The notes under the pieces were generated by a model. The model did no database searches. It saw only the letters and a list, made by a program, of their open reading frames with translations, and was not told where the DNA came from. Positions 16,871-25,060 of a stretch of 64,000 nucleotides of DNA are shown here, piece after piece. The translations under genes and the position numbers were made by a program. How positions within the stretch are numbered: position 1 is the stretch's first letter; each line of letters opens with the position of its first letter. Source of the DNA: Variovorax gracilis (GTDB lineage Bacteria > Pseudomonadota > Gammaproteobacteria > Burkholderiales > Burkholderiaceae_C); contig NZ_JASZYF010000011.1 of assembly GCF_030317115.1 (NCBI RefSeq), forward strand, positions 124,001-188,000, in the 5' to 3' direction.

Positions 16871-18022
16871 ATGTCGTTCGTCGTCACTCCGCAATCGATG
16901 CATTTCGCCGGACCGCTGGCCCTCACCAGCGGCGCGTCGATCAGCGACTACACGCTCGCCTTCGAGACCTATGGCGAGCTCAATGCCGACCGCAGCAACG
17001 CCGTGCTGGTCTGCCATGCGCTGAATGCGTCGCACCACGTCGCCGGCGTGTATGCAGGCCAGGAGAAGTCCGAGGGCTGGTGGGACAACATGATCGGCCC
17101 CGGCAAGCCGGTCGACACCGATCGCTTCTTCGTCATCGGAATCAACAACCTGGGCTCGTGCTTCGGCTCGACCGGGCCGATGCACATCAACCCGGCGACC
17201 GGCAACGCCTACGGCGCGGACTTCCCCGTGGTCACGGTCGAGGACTGGGTCAACGCGCAAGCCGCCTTGCTCGACGCCCTCGGCATCCGCACCCTCGCGG
17301 CCGTGATGGGCGGCAGCCTCGGCGGCATGCAGGCGCTCTCCTGGACCATGCAATATCCCGACCGCGTGCAGAACGCGGTGGTCGTCGCCAGTGCACCCAG
17401 CCTCACGGCCCAGAACATCGCATTCAATGAAGTGGCACGCCGCGCAATCGTGACCGACCCCGATTTCAACGGCGGCCACTTCTACGAGCACGGCGTGATC
17501 CCCAAGCGCGGGCTGCGCATCGCCCGCATGATCGGGCACATCACTTACCAGAGCGACGACGTGATGAACGAGAAGTTCGGCCGTGCGTTGCGCAGCGCCG
17601 TCGAGGGCACCGTCGACCACACCGACTTCCTCTATTCGACACAGGAAGTCGAGTTCCAGATCGAAAGCTACCTGCGCTACAACGGCGACAAGTTCAGCGA
17701 GTACTTCGACGCCAACACCTACCTGCTCATCACGCGCGCCCTCGACTATTTCGATCCCGCGCGCGGGCACGGCGGCGACCTTCGCGCAGCGCTGGCGCAG
17801 GCGAAGGCCAAGTTCCTGATCGTGAGCTTCAGCACCGACTGGCGCTTCTCGCCGGCGCGCAGCCGCGAGATCGTCAAGGGCCTGCTCGACAACAGCCGCA
17901 ACGTGAGCTACGCGGAGATCGACGCGCCGCACGGGCACGACGCCTTCCTGCTCGACGACGTGCGTTACATGAGCGTCGTGCGCTCCTACTTCGAGCGCAT
18001 CGCAGGAGTCGCATCGGCATGA
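16871..18022 (+). CDS. metX: Homoserine O-acyltransferase MetX
   Basis: Alpha/beta-hydrolase-fold enzyme that acylates homoserine (acetyl or succinyl) as the first committed step to methionine. It is 383 residues. The nucleophile elbow GGSLGGMQAL lies near residue 150; acid and base follow in STDWRFSP and APHGHDAFLLD. Acetyl versus succinyl donor cannot be decided by eye, since betaproteobacterial MetX can be succinyl-specific. The start at 16871 (MSFVVTPQSMHF) lies 5 nt after the terminator T-run with no clear ribosome site. It overlaps metW. Confidence 0.96.
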   Translation: MSFVVTPQSMHFAGPLALTSGASISDYTLAFETYGELNADRSNAVLVCHALNASHHVAGVYAGQEKSEGWWDNMIGPGKPVDTDRFFVIGINNLGSCFGSTGPMHINPATGNAYGADFPVVTVEDWVNAQAALLDALGIRTLAAVMGGSLGGMQALSWTMQYPDRVQNAVVVASAPSLTAQNIAFNEVARRAIVTDPDFNGGHFYEHGVIPKRGLRIARMIGHITYQSDDVMNEKFGRALRSAVEGTVDHTDFLYSTQEVEFQIESYLRYNGDKFSEYFDANTYLLITRALDYFDPARGHGGDLRAALAQAKAKFLIVSFSTDWRFSPARSREIVKGLLDNSRNVSYAEIDAPHGHDAFLLDDVRYMSVVRSYFERIAGVASA

Positions 18023-18606
18023 GCGACCTGGACACCCAACAACTCATTGCCCGGCTCGTGCCCGAAGGCGCAAGAGTGCTCGACCTCGGTTGCGGCGACG
18101 GCGCAATGCTCGACCTGCTGCAGCGCGAGCGCGGCTGCACCGGCTACGGCATCGAGATCGCCGACGGCAACGTGCTGGAGTGCGTCCGACGTGGCGTCGA
18201 CGTGATCCAGCTCAACCTCGACGAAGGCCTCGCGATGTTCGACGACGCGTCCTTCGACGTCGTGCTGCAGATCGACACGCTGCAGCACCTGCGCAATGCC
18301 GAGGTCATGCTGCGCGAAACCGCGCGTGTGGGCCGAATCGGCATCGTCGCCTTTCCCAACTTCGCGCATTGGCCGAACCGCATCAGCATCGCGCGCGGCC
18401 GCATGCCGGTGACGCGGCGCCTGCCCTACCAGTGGTACGACACGCCCAACATCCGCGTCGGCACCTTCAAGGACTTCGAGGTGCTCGCGCGCAAGCACCG
18501 CCTGCGCGTGCTCGATGCGTTCGGCCTGCAGGAAGGACGCGAGGTCCGCTGGCTGCCGAATGCGCGCGCCGGTACCGCGGTGTTCAAGTTCGAGCGCGAG
18601 CGATAG
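18019..18606 (+). CDS. metW: Methionine biosynthesis protein MetW
   Basis: 195-residue class I SAM-dependent methyltransferase-fold protein. The SAM motif VLDLGCGDGAMLDLL is at about 20-35 and the family phrase FDVVLQIDTLQHLRN at about 78. MetW is paired with MetX in many proteobacteria and is thought to help the acyltransferase step. ATGA overlap with metX makes it the second gene of the SAM-II-controlled unit. Confidence 0.95.
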   Translation: MSDLDTQQLIARLVPEGARVLDLGCGDGAMLDLLQRERGCTGYGIEIADGNVLECVRRGVDVIQLNLDEGLAMFDDASFDVVLQIDTLQHLRNAEVMLRETARVGRIGIVAFPNFAHWPNRISIARGRMPVTRRLPYQWYDTPNIRVGTFKDFEVLARKHRLRVLDAFGLQEGREVRWLPNARAGTAVFKFERER

Positions 18607-18634
18607 CCGTCGCTGGCGGGCAAGCCCTGACGTC

Positions 18635-19216
18635 ATGCCGTTCACTCTCGCCGCGCCGCTCCACAGCGAGCTGAGCATCAGGAAGAGCCGGTTCATCGGA
18701 TGCGTGCAGCCCGTAATGGATCGCGCCGGCGCGCAGGCCATCGTCGATGCGCTGCGCCGCGAACATCCCGGTGCTGCACACGTCTGCTGGGCGCTGATGG
18801 CGGGTGGACAGTCGGCCGCCAACGACGATGGCGAGCCCGGCGGCACCGCGGGGCGTCCGATGCTCGAGGTCCTTCGCCATCACGATCTCGAAAGCGTTCT
18901 GGCCACGGTCGTGCGCTACTTCGGCGGCATCAAGCTCGGCGCGGGTGGACTTGTGCGCGCCTACACCGACAGCGTGGCGCAGGCGCTTGCGGGTGCTGCG
19001 CTCGTGCCGCTGGTGCGGCAGCGCGGGCTGCATTGCGCGGTGCCCTATGCGTTCGAGGGTCTTCTCCGTCGCGAGCTTGCCGCCGTCGGCGCCACCATCG
19101 ATGAAGTGCGGCATGACAGCATGGTGCACTTTTCGTTCACGCTGCCCGAGCCCTCGGCCGCCGATTTCATTGCACGTCTGGACGATGCGGCGCAAGGGCG
19201 CGTTGCATGGCTTTGA
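18635..19216 (+). CDS. YigZ/IMPACT family protein
   Basis: 193 residues, full length for the UPF0029/IMPACT family. The signatures NDDGEPGGTAGRPML and VVRYFGGIKLGAGGLVRAY are both present, followed by the C-terminal DUF1949-like domain. The biochemical role is unsettled. The ATG at 18635 gives the family N-terminus (MPFTLAAPLHSELSIRKSRF). It lies 28 nt after metW and may share its transcript. Confidence 0.9.
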   Translation: MPFTLAAPLHSELSIRKSRFIGCVQPVMDRAGAQAIVDALRREHPGAAHVCWALMAGGQSAANDDGEPGGTAGRPMLEVLRHHDLESVLATVVRYFGGIKLGAGGLVRAYTDSVAQALAGAALVPLVRQRGLHCAVPYAFEGLLRRELAAVGATIDEVRHDSMVHFSFTLPEPSAADFIARLDDAAQGRVAWL

Positions 19217-19384
19217 TGCGTCGCCGCCGCAATTTTTCGCTGCGCCAGACCAAATAGCTCGAATATGGAGCACAAAAGTTTAACTTTGCATTTACGCACG
19301 ATTTATTCAGTTACGCCTCTTGCGCAATGAAGTGCCGCGACCCGTAAGGGCCTTCTTACGATACGCGTTTTGAGGAGTTCCCCA

Positions 19385-19945
19385 TTGGCCACACAGTCCC
19401 CCTTCTTCGGCAAACGTGATCGCGAAGCCGACAATCTCACCTCCCGCCCCGCGCCATTGATGGGTTCCGGTACCAATCTTTCGGGCACTCCGGTCAGCCC
19501 TTCCACTCTCACGACGCAGGCCGCCAACGCAGCCGCGAGCGTTGCCAAGGAAGGCGGCAGCAAGCTCACCGTCGGCCCGAACATCAAGCTCAAGGGCGTC
19601 GAGATCACCGATTGCGACACGCTCGTCGTCGAAGGCCTCGTGGAAGCGACCATGGATTCGCGCGTGATGCAGATCGCCGAGCAAGGTGCCTTCAAGGGCT
19701 CTGCCGAGATCGACATCGCGGAAATCCGCGGCCTGTTCGATGGCAGCCTCACGGTGCGCGAAAAGCTCGTGATCCATTCGACCGGCAAGGTCACCGGCAA
19801 GATCCGCTACGGCAAGATCGTCGTCGAGGAAGGCGGCCAGCTCTCCGGCGAGATCAGCTTCGGCGCCGCCGCCCCAGGCAGCAAGCCTGCGACCGCATCG
19901 TCCACCAGCAGCGCAACACCGTCGGCCCTGCAAGCAGCCGCCTGA
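19385..19945 (+). CDS. Bactofilin (polymer-forming cytoskeletal protein), TTG start
   Basis: 186 residues. The central bactofilin beta-helix (about 60-150) has regular hydrophobic repeats such as LVVEGLVEATMDSRVMQIAEQGAFKGSAEIDIAEIRGLFDG. Both tails are Ser/Thr/Ala/Pro-rich and disordered, as usual. Bactofilins polymerise without nucleotide and act in cell shape or polar organisation. The start is a TTG at 19385, 7 nt after GAGGAG (19372-19377), giving MATQSPFFGKRD. Its terminator lies inside the convergent DUF72 gene. Confidence 0.9.
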   Translation: MATQSPFFGKRDREADNLTSRPAPLMGSGTNLSGTPVSPSTLTTQAANAAASVAKEGGSKLTVGPNIKLKGVEITDCDTLVVEGLVEATMDSRVMQIAEQGAFKGSAEIDIAEIRGLFDGSLTVREKLVIHSTGKVTGKIRYGKIVVEEGGQLSGEISFGAAAPGSKPATASSTSSATPSALQAAA

Positions 19946-19951
19946 CGCGGT

Positions 19952-20758
19952 TCACTCCAGGCGTTTGATCAAGGCACCGGCAGCCGCCGGTGCCTTTTCT
20001 TTTGCGCCATTGATGAAGTAGACGAAGACGTCGCGCGCACGCGATGCCTTCGCCTTGCCGTCCTCGATGCGCGGCAACGCGGCGGGCGTGCCGCCCTCGG
20101 CCCATGTCTTCGCGGCGTCGGCCCACGCATCGAGCGCCTTGGGCGCATACCCGTTCTCGAACTTCGCGTCGCTGTTCATCAGCCGCGCGTAGACGAAGTC
20201 ACCCGTCAGGTCCGCGAACGACGGAAACTTTTCCGAATCGGTGAAGACGGTCGCGACGCCATGCTTGCGCGCGAGCGCGAGATATTCCGGCGTGCGGAAA
20301 CTGTCGTGCCGAACATCCAGCACGTGGCGCAATTCGCGGCTGCCTTCCTTTCTCGGAAGCAATTCGAGAAAGGCCGCGAGATCCTCGGGATCGAAGACCT
20401 TCGTCGGCATGAACTGCCACACGATCGGGCCCAGCTTGTCGCCCAGCTCGCCGATTCCGCTGTCGAGGAAGCGCTTGATCGAATCGCCCGCCGTGGCGAG
20501 CAGCTTCCGGTTGGTCGCGAAACGCGATGACTTGAGCGAGAACATGAAGCCGTCCGGCGTCTCGTCCCGCCACTTCTGGAAGGTCGTCGGCTTGAAGGTG
20601 CTGTAGTACGTGCCATTGACTTCGATGGCAGTGAGCTGCCGGCTCGCGTAGTTCAGCTCCTGCGCATGAGGCAGGCCGGCCGGATAGAAGTTGTTGCGCC
20701 ACGGCTCGTAGGTCCAGCCGCCGACGCCGACCCGGATGCGTTCGCCGGCGCCGCTCAT
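19952..20758 (-). CDS. DUF72 (YecE-like) protein
   Basis: 268 residues, full-length DUF72 protein with a predicted TIM-barrel fold and unknown activity. Family landmarks are VGVGGWTYEPWRNNFYP at the start, LNYASRQLTAIEVNGTYYS, and the late VFTDSEKFP...DFVYARLMNS. The start at 20758 (MSGAGERIRVGVGG) fits. It ends 6 bp from the convergent bactofilin gene, whose terminator it contains. Confidence 0.92.
   Translation of the reverse strand: MSGAGERIRVGVGGWTYEPWRNNFYPAGLPHAQELNYASRQLTAIEVNGTYYSTFKPTTFQKWRDETPDGFMFSLKSSRFATNRKLLATAGDSIKRFLDSGIGELGDKLGPIVWQFMPTKVFDPEDLAAFLELLPRKEGSRELRHVLDVRHDSFRTPEYLALARKHGVATVFTDSEKFPSFADLTGDFVYARLMNSDAKFENGYAPKALDAWADAAKTWAEGGTPAALPRIEDGKAKASRARDVFVYFINGAKEKAPAAAGALIKRLE
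19973..20003 (+). terminator. Terminator for bactofilin, inside the DUF72 3' end
   Basis: Stem GGCACCGGC (19973-19981) / GCCGGTGCC (19986-19994) followed by TTTTCTTTT. It encodes the C-terminal residues of the convergent gene on the other strand. Confidence 0.8.
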
Positions 20759-20936
20759 GGCCGCCCTCCCCGCATGAGCAAGCTGGGGCGGCTCGAAACT
20801 TCGGTGTGCGCATTCATGGCGTCCCTCGGCAGCGTTGGCGAAGCACGCCTTTTATCGCATCCATTGCCCGGGTGCCATCTGGGCGTGATCCCCCGGCCCG
20901 TACTAACATCGTTCCTCCAACCCCGCGGAGAACTCC

Positions 20937-22430
20937 ATGAACGCCCCCCTCCACCGCGAAATGCCTGCCGGTCTGCTCGACGCCGGGCGCGCGCTGTCCG
21001 ATGTGTCGACCCAGTGGGACAACGACATCGTCAAGCAACTCACCGACTACATCGCGATTCCGGCGAAGTCGCCGGGCTTCGACAAGGACTGGGCGCAGAA
21101 CGGCTACCTCGAGACGGTGCTGCGCAATGCGGCAACCTGGGTCGAAGCGCAGAAGGTCGAGGGACTGAAGCTGGAGATCGTGCGCCTCGAAGGCCGCACC
21201 CCCGTGCTCTTCTTCGAAGTCGCCGCCACCGGCACTGACATGAAGGAAACCGTGCTGATGTACGGCCACCTGGACAAGCAGCCCGAATTCACCGGCTGGC
21301 GCAATGACCTGGGCCCGTGGACGCCCAAGTACGAGAACGGCCTGCTCTACGGACGCGGCGGCGCGGACGACGGCTATGCGGTGTACGCCAGCGTTGCTGC
21401 GCTGAAGGCACTCAAGGCGCAGGGCGCGGCGCATCCCCGGATCGTGGGCCTGATCGAGACCTGCGAGGAATCCGGCTCCTACGACCTGCTGCCCTACGTC
21501 GATGCCTTGCGCCCGCGCCTGGGCGACGTGTCGCTCGTCATCTGCCTGGATTCGGGCGCTGGCAACTACGACCAGTTGTGGCTCACCACCTCGCTGCGGG
21601 GCATGGCCAGCGGCACGCTCAAGGTCGAGATCCTGACTGAAGGCGTGCATTCGGGCGACGCTTCAGGGCTCGTGCCGTCGAGCTTCCGCATCATGCGGCA
21701 GGTGCTCGATCGCCTGGAAGACAGCAAGACCGGCCGCCTGCTGCCAGACAGCTTCCATTGCGCGGTACCCGCCGAGCGCCTGGCGCAGGCCAAGGCCACG
21801 GCCGCGATCCTGGGCGAAGAGGTCTACAAGCGCTTTCCGTGGGCGCACTTCGATTGCGGCGGTTCGACCACTTTCGCGCTGCCGACCACCACCGATCCGG
21901 TGGAGGCCCTGATCAACCGCACCTGGAAGCCGACCCTCTCGGTTACCGGCGCCGAAGGCTTCCCGGCCCTGAAAGACGCGGGCAATGTGCTGCGCCCCTA
22001 CACCGCCTTCAAGCTCTCCCTGCGCCTGCCGCCGCTGGTCGATGCCGACCAGGCGGTGCAGCAGCTCAAGACACTGCTCGAAGACAACGCGCCCTACCAG
22101 GCCAAGGTCACCTTCGAAGGCGGCGGCGGTGCCACCGGCTGGAACGCGCCCGACACCGCGCCGTGGTTCGAAAGCGCGCTCAATGCCGCCTCGCGCGCGC
22201 ACTTCGGCGCGGACTGCGGCTACATCGGGCAAGGCGGCACGATCCCGCTCATGAACATGCTGAGCGTCGGCTTCCCGAAGGCCCAGATGATGGTGTGCGG
22301 CGTGCTCGGGCCGAAGAGCAATGCCCACGGCCCCAACGAGTTCCTGCATGTGCCCTATGCAAAGAAGCTGACCGCCGCTGTGGCCGAAGTCATCGCCGCA
22401 TTGCCGGTGGCCCGCGCCATCGCGGCTTGA
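20937..22430 (+). CDS. M20 family metallopeptidase (dipeptidase-like)
   Basis: 497 residues, a zinc-dependent M20 peptidase of the carnosinase/dipeptidase branch, cytoplasmic (no signal peptide). Metal and catalytic motifs are in order: YGHLDKQPE (His and catalytic Asp), GRGGADDGY (bridging Asp), ETCEESGS (general base and Zn Glu), CLDSGAGNYDQ (Zn Asp) and HGPNEF near the C-terminus (Zn His). The dimerisation domain sits between. The true substrate is unknown. The stop overlaps the next gene's TTG start. Confidence 0.93.
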   Translation: MNAPLHREMPAGLLDAGRALSDVSTQWDNDIVKQLTDYIAIPAKSPGFDKDWAQNGYLETVLRNAATWVEAQKVEGLKLEIVRLEGRTPVLFFEVAATGTDMKETVLMYGHLDKQPEFTGWRNDLGPWTPKYENGLLYGRGGADDGYAVYASVAALKALKAQGAAHPRIVGLIETCEESGSYDLLPYVDALRPRLGDVSLVICLDSGAGNYDQLWLTTSLRGMASGTLKVEILTEGVHSGDASGLVPSSFRIMRQVLDRLEDSKTGRLLPDSFHCAVPAERLAQAKATAAILGEEVYKRFPWAHFDCGGSTTFALPTTTDPVEALINRTWKPTLSVTGAEGFPALKDAGNVLRPYTAFKLSLRLPPLVDADQAVQQLKTLLEDNAPYQAKVTFEGGGGATGWNAPDTAPWFESALNAASRAHFGADCGYIGQGGTIPLMNMLSVGFPKAQMMVCGVLGPKSNAHGPNEFLHVPYAKKLTAAVAEVIAALPVARAIAA

Positions 22431-23263
22431 AGCTGCACCGCACCTTGCCGGCGCCGGGCGGCGAGACGCTGGCGCTGCAGGACTGGCCGCTCGAAGCCGC
22501 CCGCGCCAGGGCGGTCGTGGTCCTGGTGCATGGGCTGGGCGAACACGCGGGGCGCTATCCGCATGTGGCCGAGCGTCTCAACGCATGGGGCTTCGCCGTG
22601 CGCGCCGCCGATCACCATGGGCACGGCGCGTCGAGTGGCGCGCGAGGCGGCCTGCCCACCGTGAATCGGCTGGTCGACGACCTCGCCCTCGTCGTCGACG
22701 ACGCGCGGGCGGCCTATCCGGGATCGCCGCTCGTGCTGCTGGGGCACAGCCTCGGCGGTCTCGTCGCGGCGAGCTTCGTTGCGCGCGCTGTCCGGCCGGT
22801 CGATGCGCTGGTGCTGTCATCGCCCGCCCTCGATGCCGGGATCAGCGGATTCCAGCGCTTCCTGATCGCGACGTTGTCGATGCTGGCGCCCGACTTGCGC
22901 GTGGGCAACGGGCTCGACGTGAAGTACCTGTCGCACGACCCCGCCGTCGCGCCCGCCTATCGCAGCGATCCTCTGTGCCATGACCGCATCGGCGCACGGC
23001 TTGCACGCTTTCTCGCTGACGAAGGCGTCGTCGTGCAGGCCGCGGCGCCCGCGTGGCACGTGCCGACGCTACTGATCTATGCCGGCGACGATCGACTCGT
23101 CAACCCGGCCGGAAGCCGCACCTTCGCGGCCGCGGCCCCGGCGTCGGTGCTCAGCACCACTTGCTTTCCGGCGCACTATCACGAGATCTTCAACGAGAAC
23201 GAAGCCGCCACGGTCTTCGACACGCTCCAGCGCTGGCTGGACGAGCGGTTCCCCACTACCTAG
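22427..23263 (+). CDS. Alpha/beta hydrolase, monoacylglycerol lipase/lysophospholipase type
   Basis: 278 residues. Family motifs are HGLGEHAGRYPHVAERL (oxyanion region), GHSLGGLVA with the nucleophile serine near residue 107, GDDRLVNP (acid) and AHYHEIFNE (histidine). This is the PldB/monoacylglycerol lipase group. The TTG at 22427 overlaps the M20 stop (TTGA), giving MKLHRTLPAPGG, and the frame has no better start nearby. Its stop TAG shares the palindromic CTAG with the convergent MFS gene. Confidence 0.9.
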   Translation: MKLHRTLPAPGGETLALQDWPLEAARARAVVVLVHGLGEHAGRYPHVAERLNAWGFAVRAADHHGHGASSGARGGLPTVNRLVDDLALVVDDARAAYPGSPLVLLGHSLGGLVAASFVARAVRPVDALVLSSPALDAGISGFQRFLIATLSMLAPDLRVGNGLDVKYLSHDPAVAPAYRSDPLCHDRIGARLARFLADEGVVVQAAAPAWHVPTLLIYAGDDRLVNPAGSRTFAAAAPASVLSTTCFPAHYHEIFNENEAATVFDTLQRWLDERFPTT

Positions 23264-24432
23264 GCGGCCGCCGACGCCGTGCGCCGGCGGTAGGCCAGCC
23301 ACAGCAGCGCAAGGCCCGTCAGCACCACCGGCACCAACGAGCCAAGGTTCAGCAGCCGCCAGCCCTGTGTCGTGACCAGCACGCCCGATGCGAGCGAGCT
23401 CACCGCCAGCGTCGCGAAGACGCAGAAGTTGAGTGCGCCCTGGGCCCGGTCCCTTTCCTCGGGCGTATAGGCCGTGAGCGAGAGCGTCGTGCTGCCCGTG
23501 AACAGGAAGTTCCAGCCTACGCCCAGCATGAACAGCGCGATCACGAACTGATGCAGGTCCACGCCAGAGAGCGCCACGGCGATGCAGCCGAAGTTGAGCG
23601 CCAGACCCGCGCCCATCACCGGCAGCACGCCGACGCGGCGGATCAGGTGGCCGGTGAAGAAGCCCGGAGCGAACATGCCGATCACGTGCCACTCGAGCAC
23701 GAGCGCGATGTCCTCGAAAGGCAGGCTGCAGACCTGCATGGCGATCGGCGTCGCCGCCATCAGCAGATTCATCACCCCGAAGCCGAGCGCGCCCGACACG
23801 GCCGCGACGATGAACACCGGCTGGCGCGCGATCTCTGCCAGCGATCGGCCACCGGTCGAACTGCTCCTGGGCGGCGGCACGGGAAAGTCGATGAACTGCA
23901 TCATCGCCAGCGACAGCAACGCGACCACGGCCAATGCCAGGTAGGCGCCCGCGAACGGCACCGCGAACCAGTTGCGCGTGACGGCCGCGAGATTCGGACC
24001 CGCCACCGCGCCGATCAGCCCGCCCGCCATCACCAGCGACACGGCCTTCTCGCGCCAGTCGGGCTCGGCGAGTTCGGCCGCTGCAAAGCGGTACAGGCTG
24101 GCGTTGGCGTTGTAGTAGCCCGCGACCACCGTCGCGAAGCAGAGCAGCCAGAAGTCCTTCCAGATCGCGGCCTGCGCGCAGAGCAGCGCCGAGCCCAACG
24201 CGACGGCAAGCCCCACCTGGAACGAGCGCCGCCGCCCGAAGCGCTGCTGCGTGCGCGCCACCAGGCCGGTGGCCAGCGCACCGCCCACCACGTAGCCCAT
24301 CACCGGCAATGTCGCCATCCACCCGCGCGGCGCCAGCGCCAGGCCGACCAGGCCGTTGATCGCGATGAAAGTCACGTTGTTCGTCAGGAACAGGCCTTGG
24401 CAGATGGTGAGCAGCCAGAGATTGCGATTCAT
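23260..24432 (-). CDS. MFS transporter
   Basis: 390-residue major-facilitator permease with about 12 membrane helices and the loop-2 type motif RTQQRFGRRRSFQVG. The related second-half segment HLIRRVGVLPVMGAG is also present. Substrate is unknown; drug/small-molecule export is a guess from the family. The start at 24432 (MNRNLWLLTICQGLFL) begins directly in the first helix; upstream in-frame codons add a non-membrane stretch without support. Confidence 0.9.
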   Translation of the reverse strand: MNRNLWLLTICQGLFLTNNVTFIAINGLVGLALAPRGWMATLPVMGYVVGGALATGLVARTQQRFGRRRSFQVGLAVALGSALLCAQAAIWKDFWLLCFATVVAGYYNANASLYRFAAAELAEPDWREKAVSLVMAGGLIGAVAGPNLAAVTRNWFAVPFAGAYLALAVVALLSLAMMQFIDFPVPPPRSSSTGGRSLAEIARQPVFIVAAVSGALGFGVMNLLMAATPIAMQVCSLPFEDIALVLEWHVIGMFAPGFFTGHLIRRVGVLPVMGAGLALNFGCIAVALSGVDLHQFVIALFMLGVGWNFLFTGSTTLSLTAYTPEERDRAQGALNFCVFATLAVSSLASGVLVTTQGWRLLNLGSLVPVVLTGLALLWLAYRRRTASAAA

Positions 24433-24494
24433 CGGTCGGGGCGACAGGCAGGAAATGGACGCCGGTTCTAACACGGCATGCCGGCGCCGCCGCC

Positions 24495-24521
24495 AACAAA
24501 AATGGCGCCCGAAGGCGCCAT
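24495..24521 (-). terminator. Terminator downstream of yidB
   Basis: Stem ATGGCGCC (24502-24509) / GGCGCCAT (24514-24521) with a CGAA loop. Read leftward it runs into a T-rich tail (A-run 24498-24502), so it ends the minus-strand yidB transcript. Confidence 0.82.
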
Positions 24522-24541
24522 GGTTCGTGAGCGGGGCCGCG

Positions 24542-25024
24542 TCAACCCTTCTGCAGAAGCCCGCTGAGCGACGACAGCAGGTCGTCCTGATTGCCCAGCC
24601 CCTCGGCCGGCACCTGGCCCTTTGGCGTCAGCTGGTCGATCAGCGTGGGCAGCATGGTGGCCAGCAAGGGCAGGAGCGTCGCGGCGTTGATGCCGAGTTT
24701 CTGCGCGATGCTGGAGACGACATCGCCGCCGAGCGCCTGCTGCAGTTGCCCGCCCGAAATGGGAGCGTTCTCGCCCGTGCCAACCCAGGAGCCGATGACA
24801 TCGCCCATCCCGGCCTGGTTGAACTTGGAGACCAGGCCCCCGAGCCCGCCGAGTTCGCCGTTATTGGCAAGCAGGCCGCCGAGCGCGCCAGCCAGGCCAC
24901 CGACGTCACCACCATTGCTGCCAAGCAGGGCGCCGAGTCCGCCGAGGCTGCCGACTTCGCCTGCCTGTGGTTGTGCCTGCGCGCCGCCGAGCACTTGTCC
25001 GAGAACTGAATCTAGCAATCCCAT
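24542..25024 (-). CDS. YidB-family (DUF937) protein
   Basis: 160 residues, homologous to YidB/DUF937. The N-terminus MGLLDSVLGQVLGG is the hallmark, then a Gly/Leu-rich middle (GGLGGLVSKFNQAGMGDVIGSWVGTGEN) and the QLQQALGGDVVSSIAQKLGI core. Function is not established. It is a single gene with its own terminator; the upstream peptidase gene ends 36 bp before it on the same strand. Confidence 0.9.
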   Translation of the reverse strand: MGLLDSVLGQVLGGAQAQPQAGEVGSLGGLGALLGSNGGDVGGLAGALGGLLANNGELGGLGGLVSKFNQAGMGDVIGSWVGTGENAPISGGQLQQALGGDVVSSIAQKLGINAATLLPLLATMLPTLIDQLTPKGQVPAEGLGNQDDLLSSLSGLLQKG

Positions 25025-25060
25025 GATGGGCCTCCTGAACGTGCAATTTGGGGTGCGACT

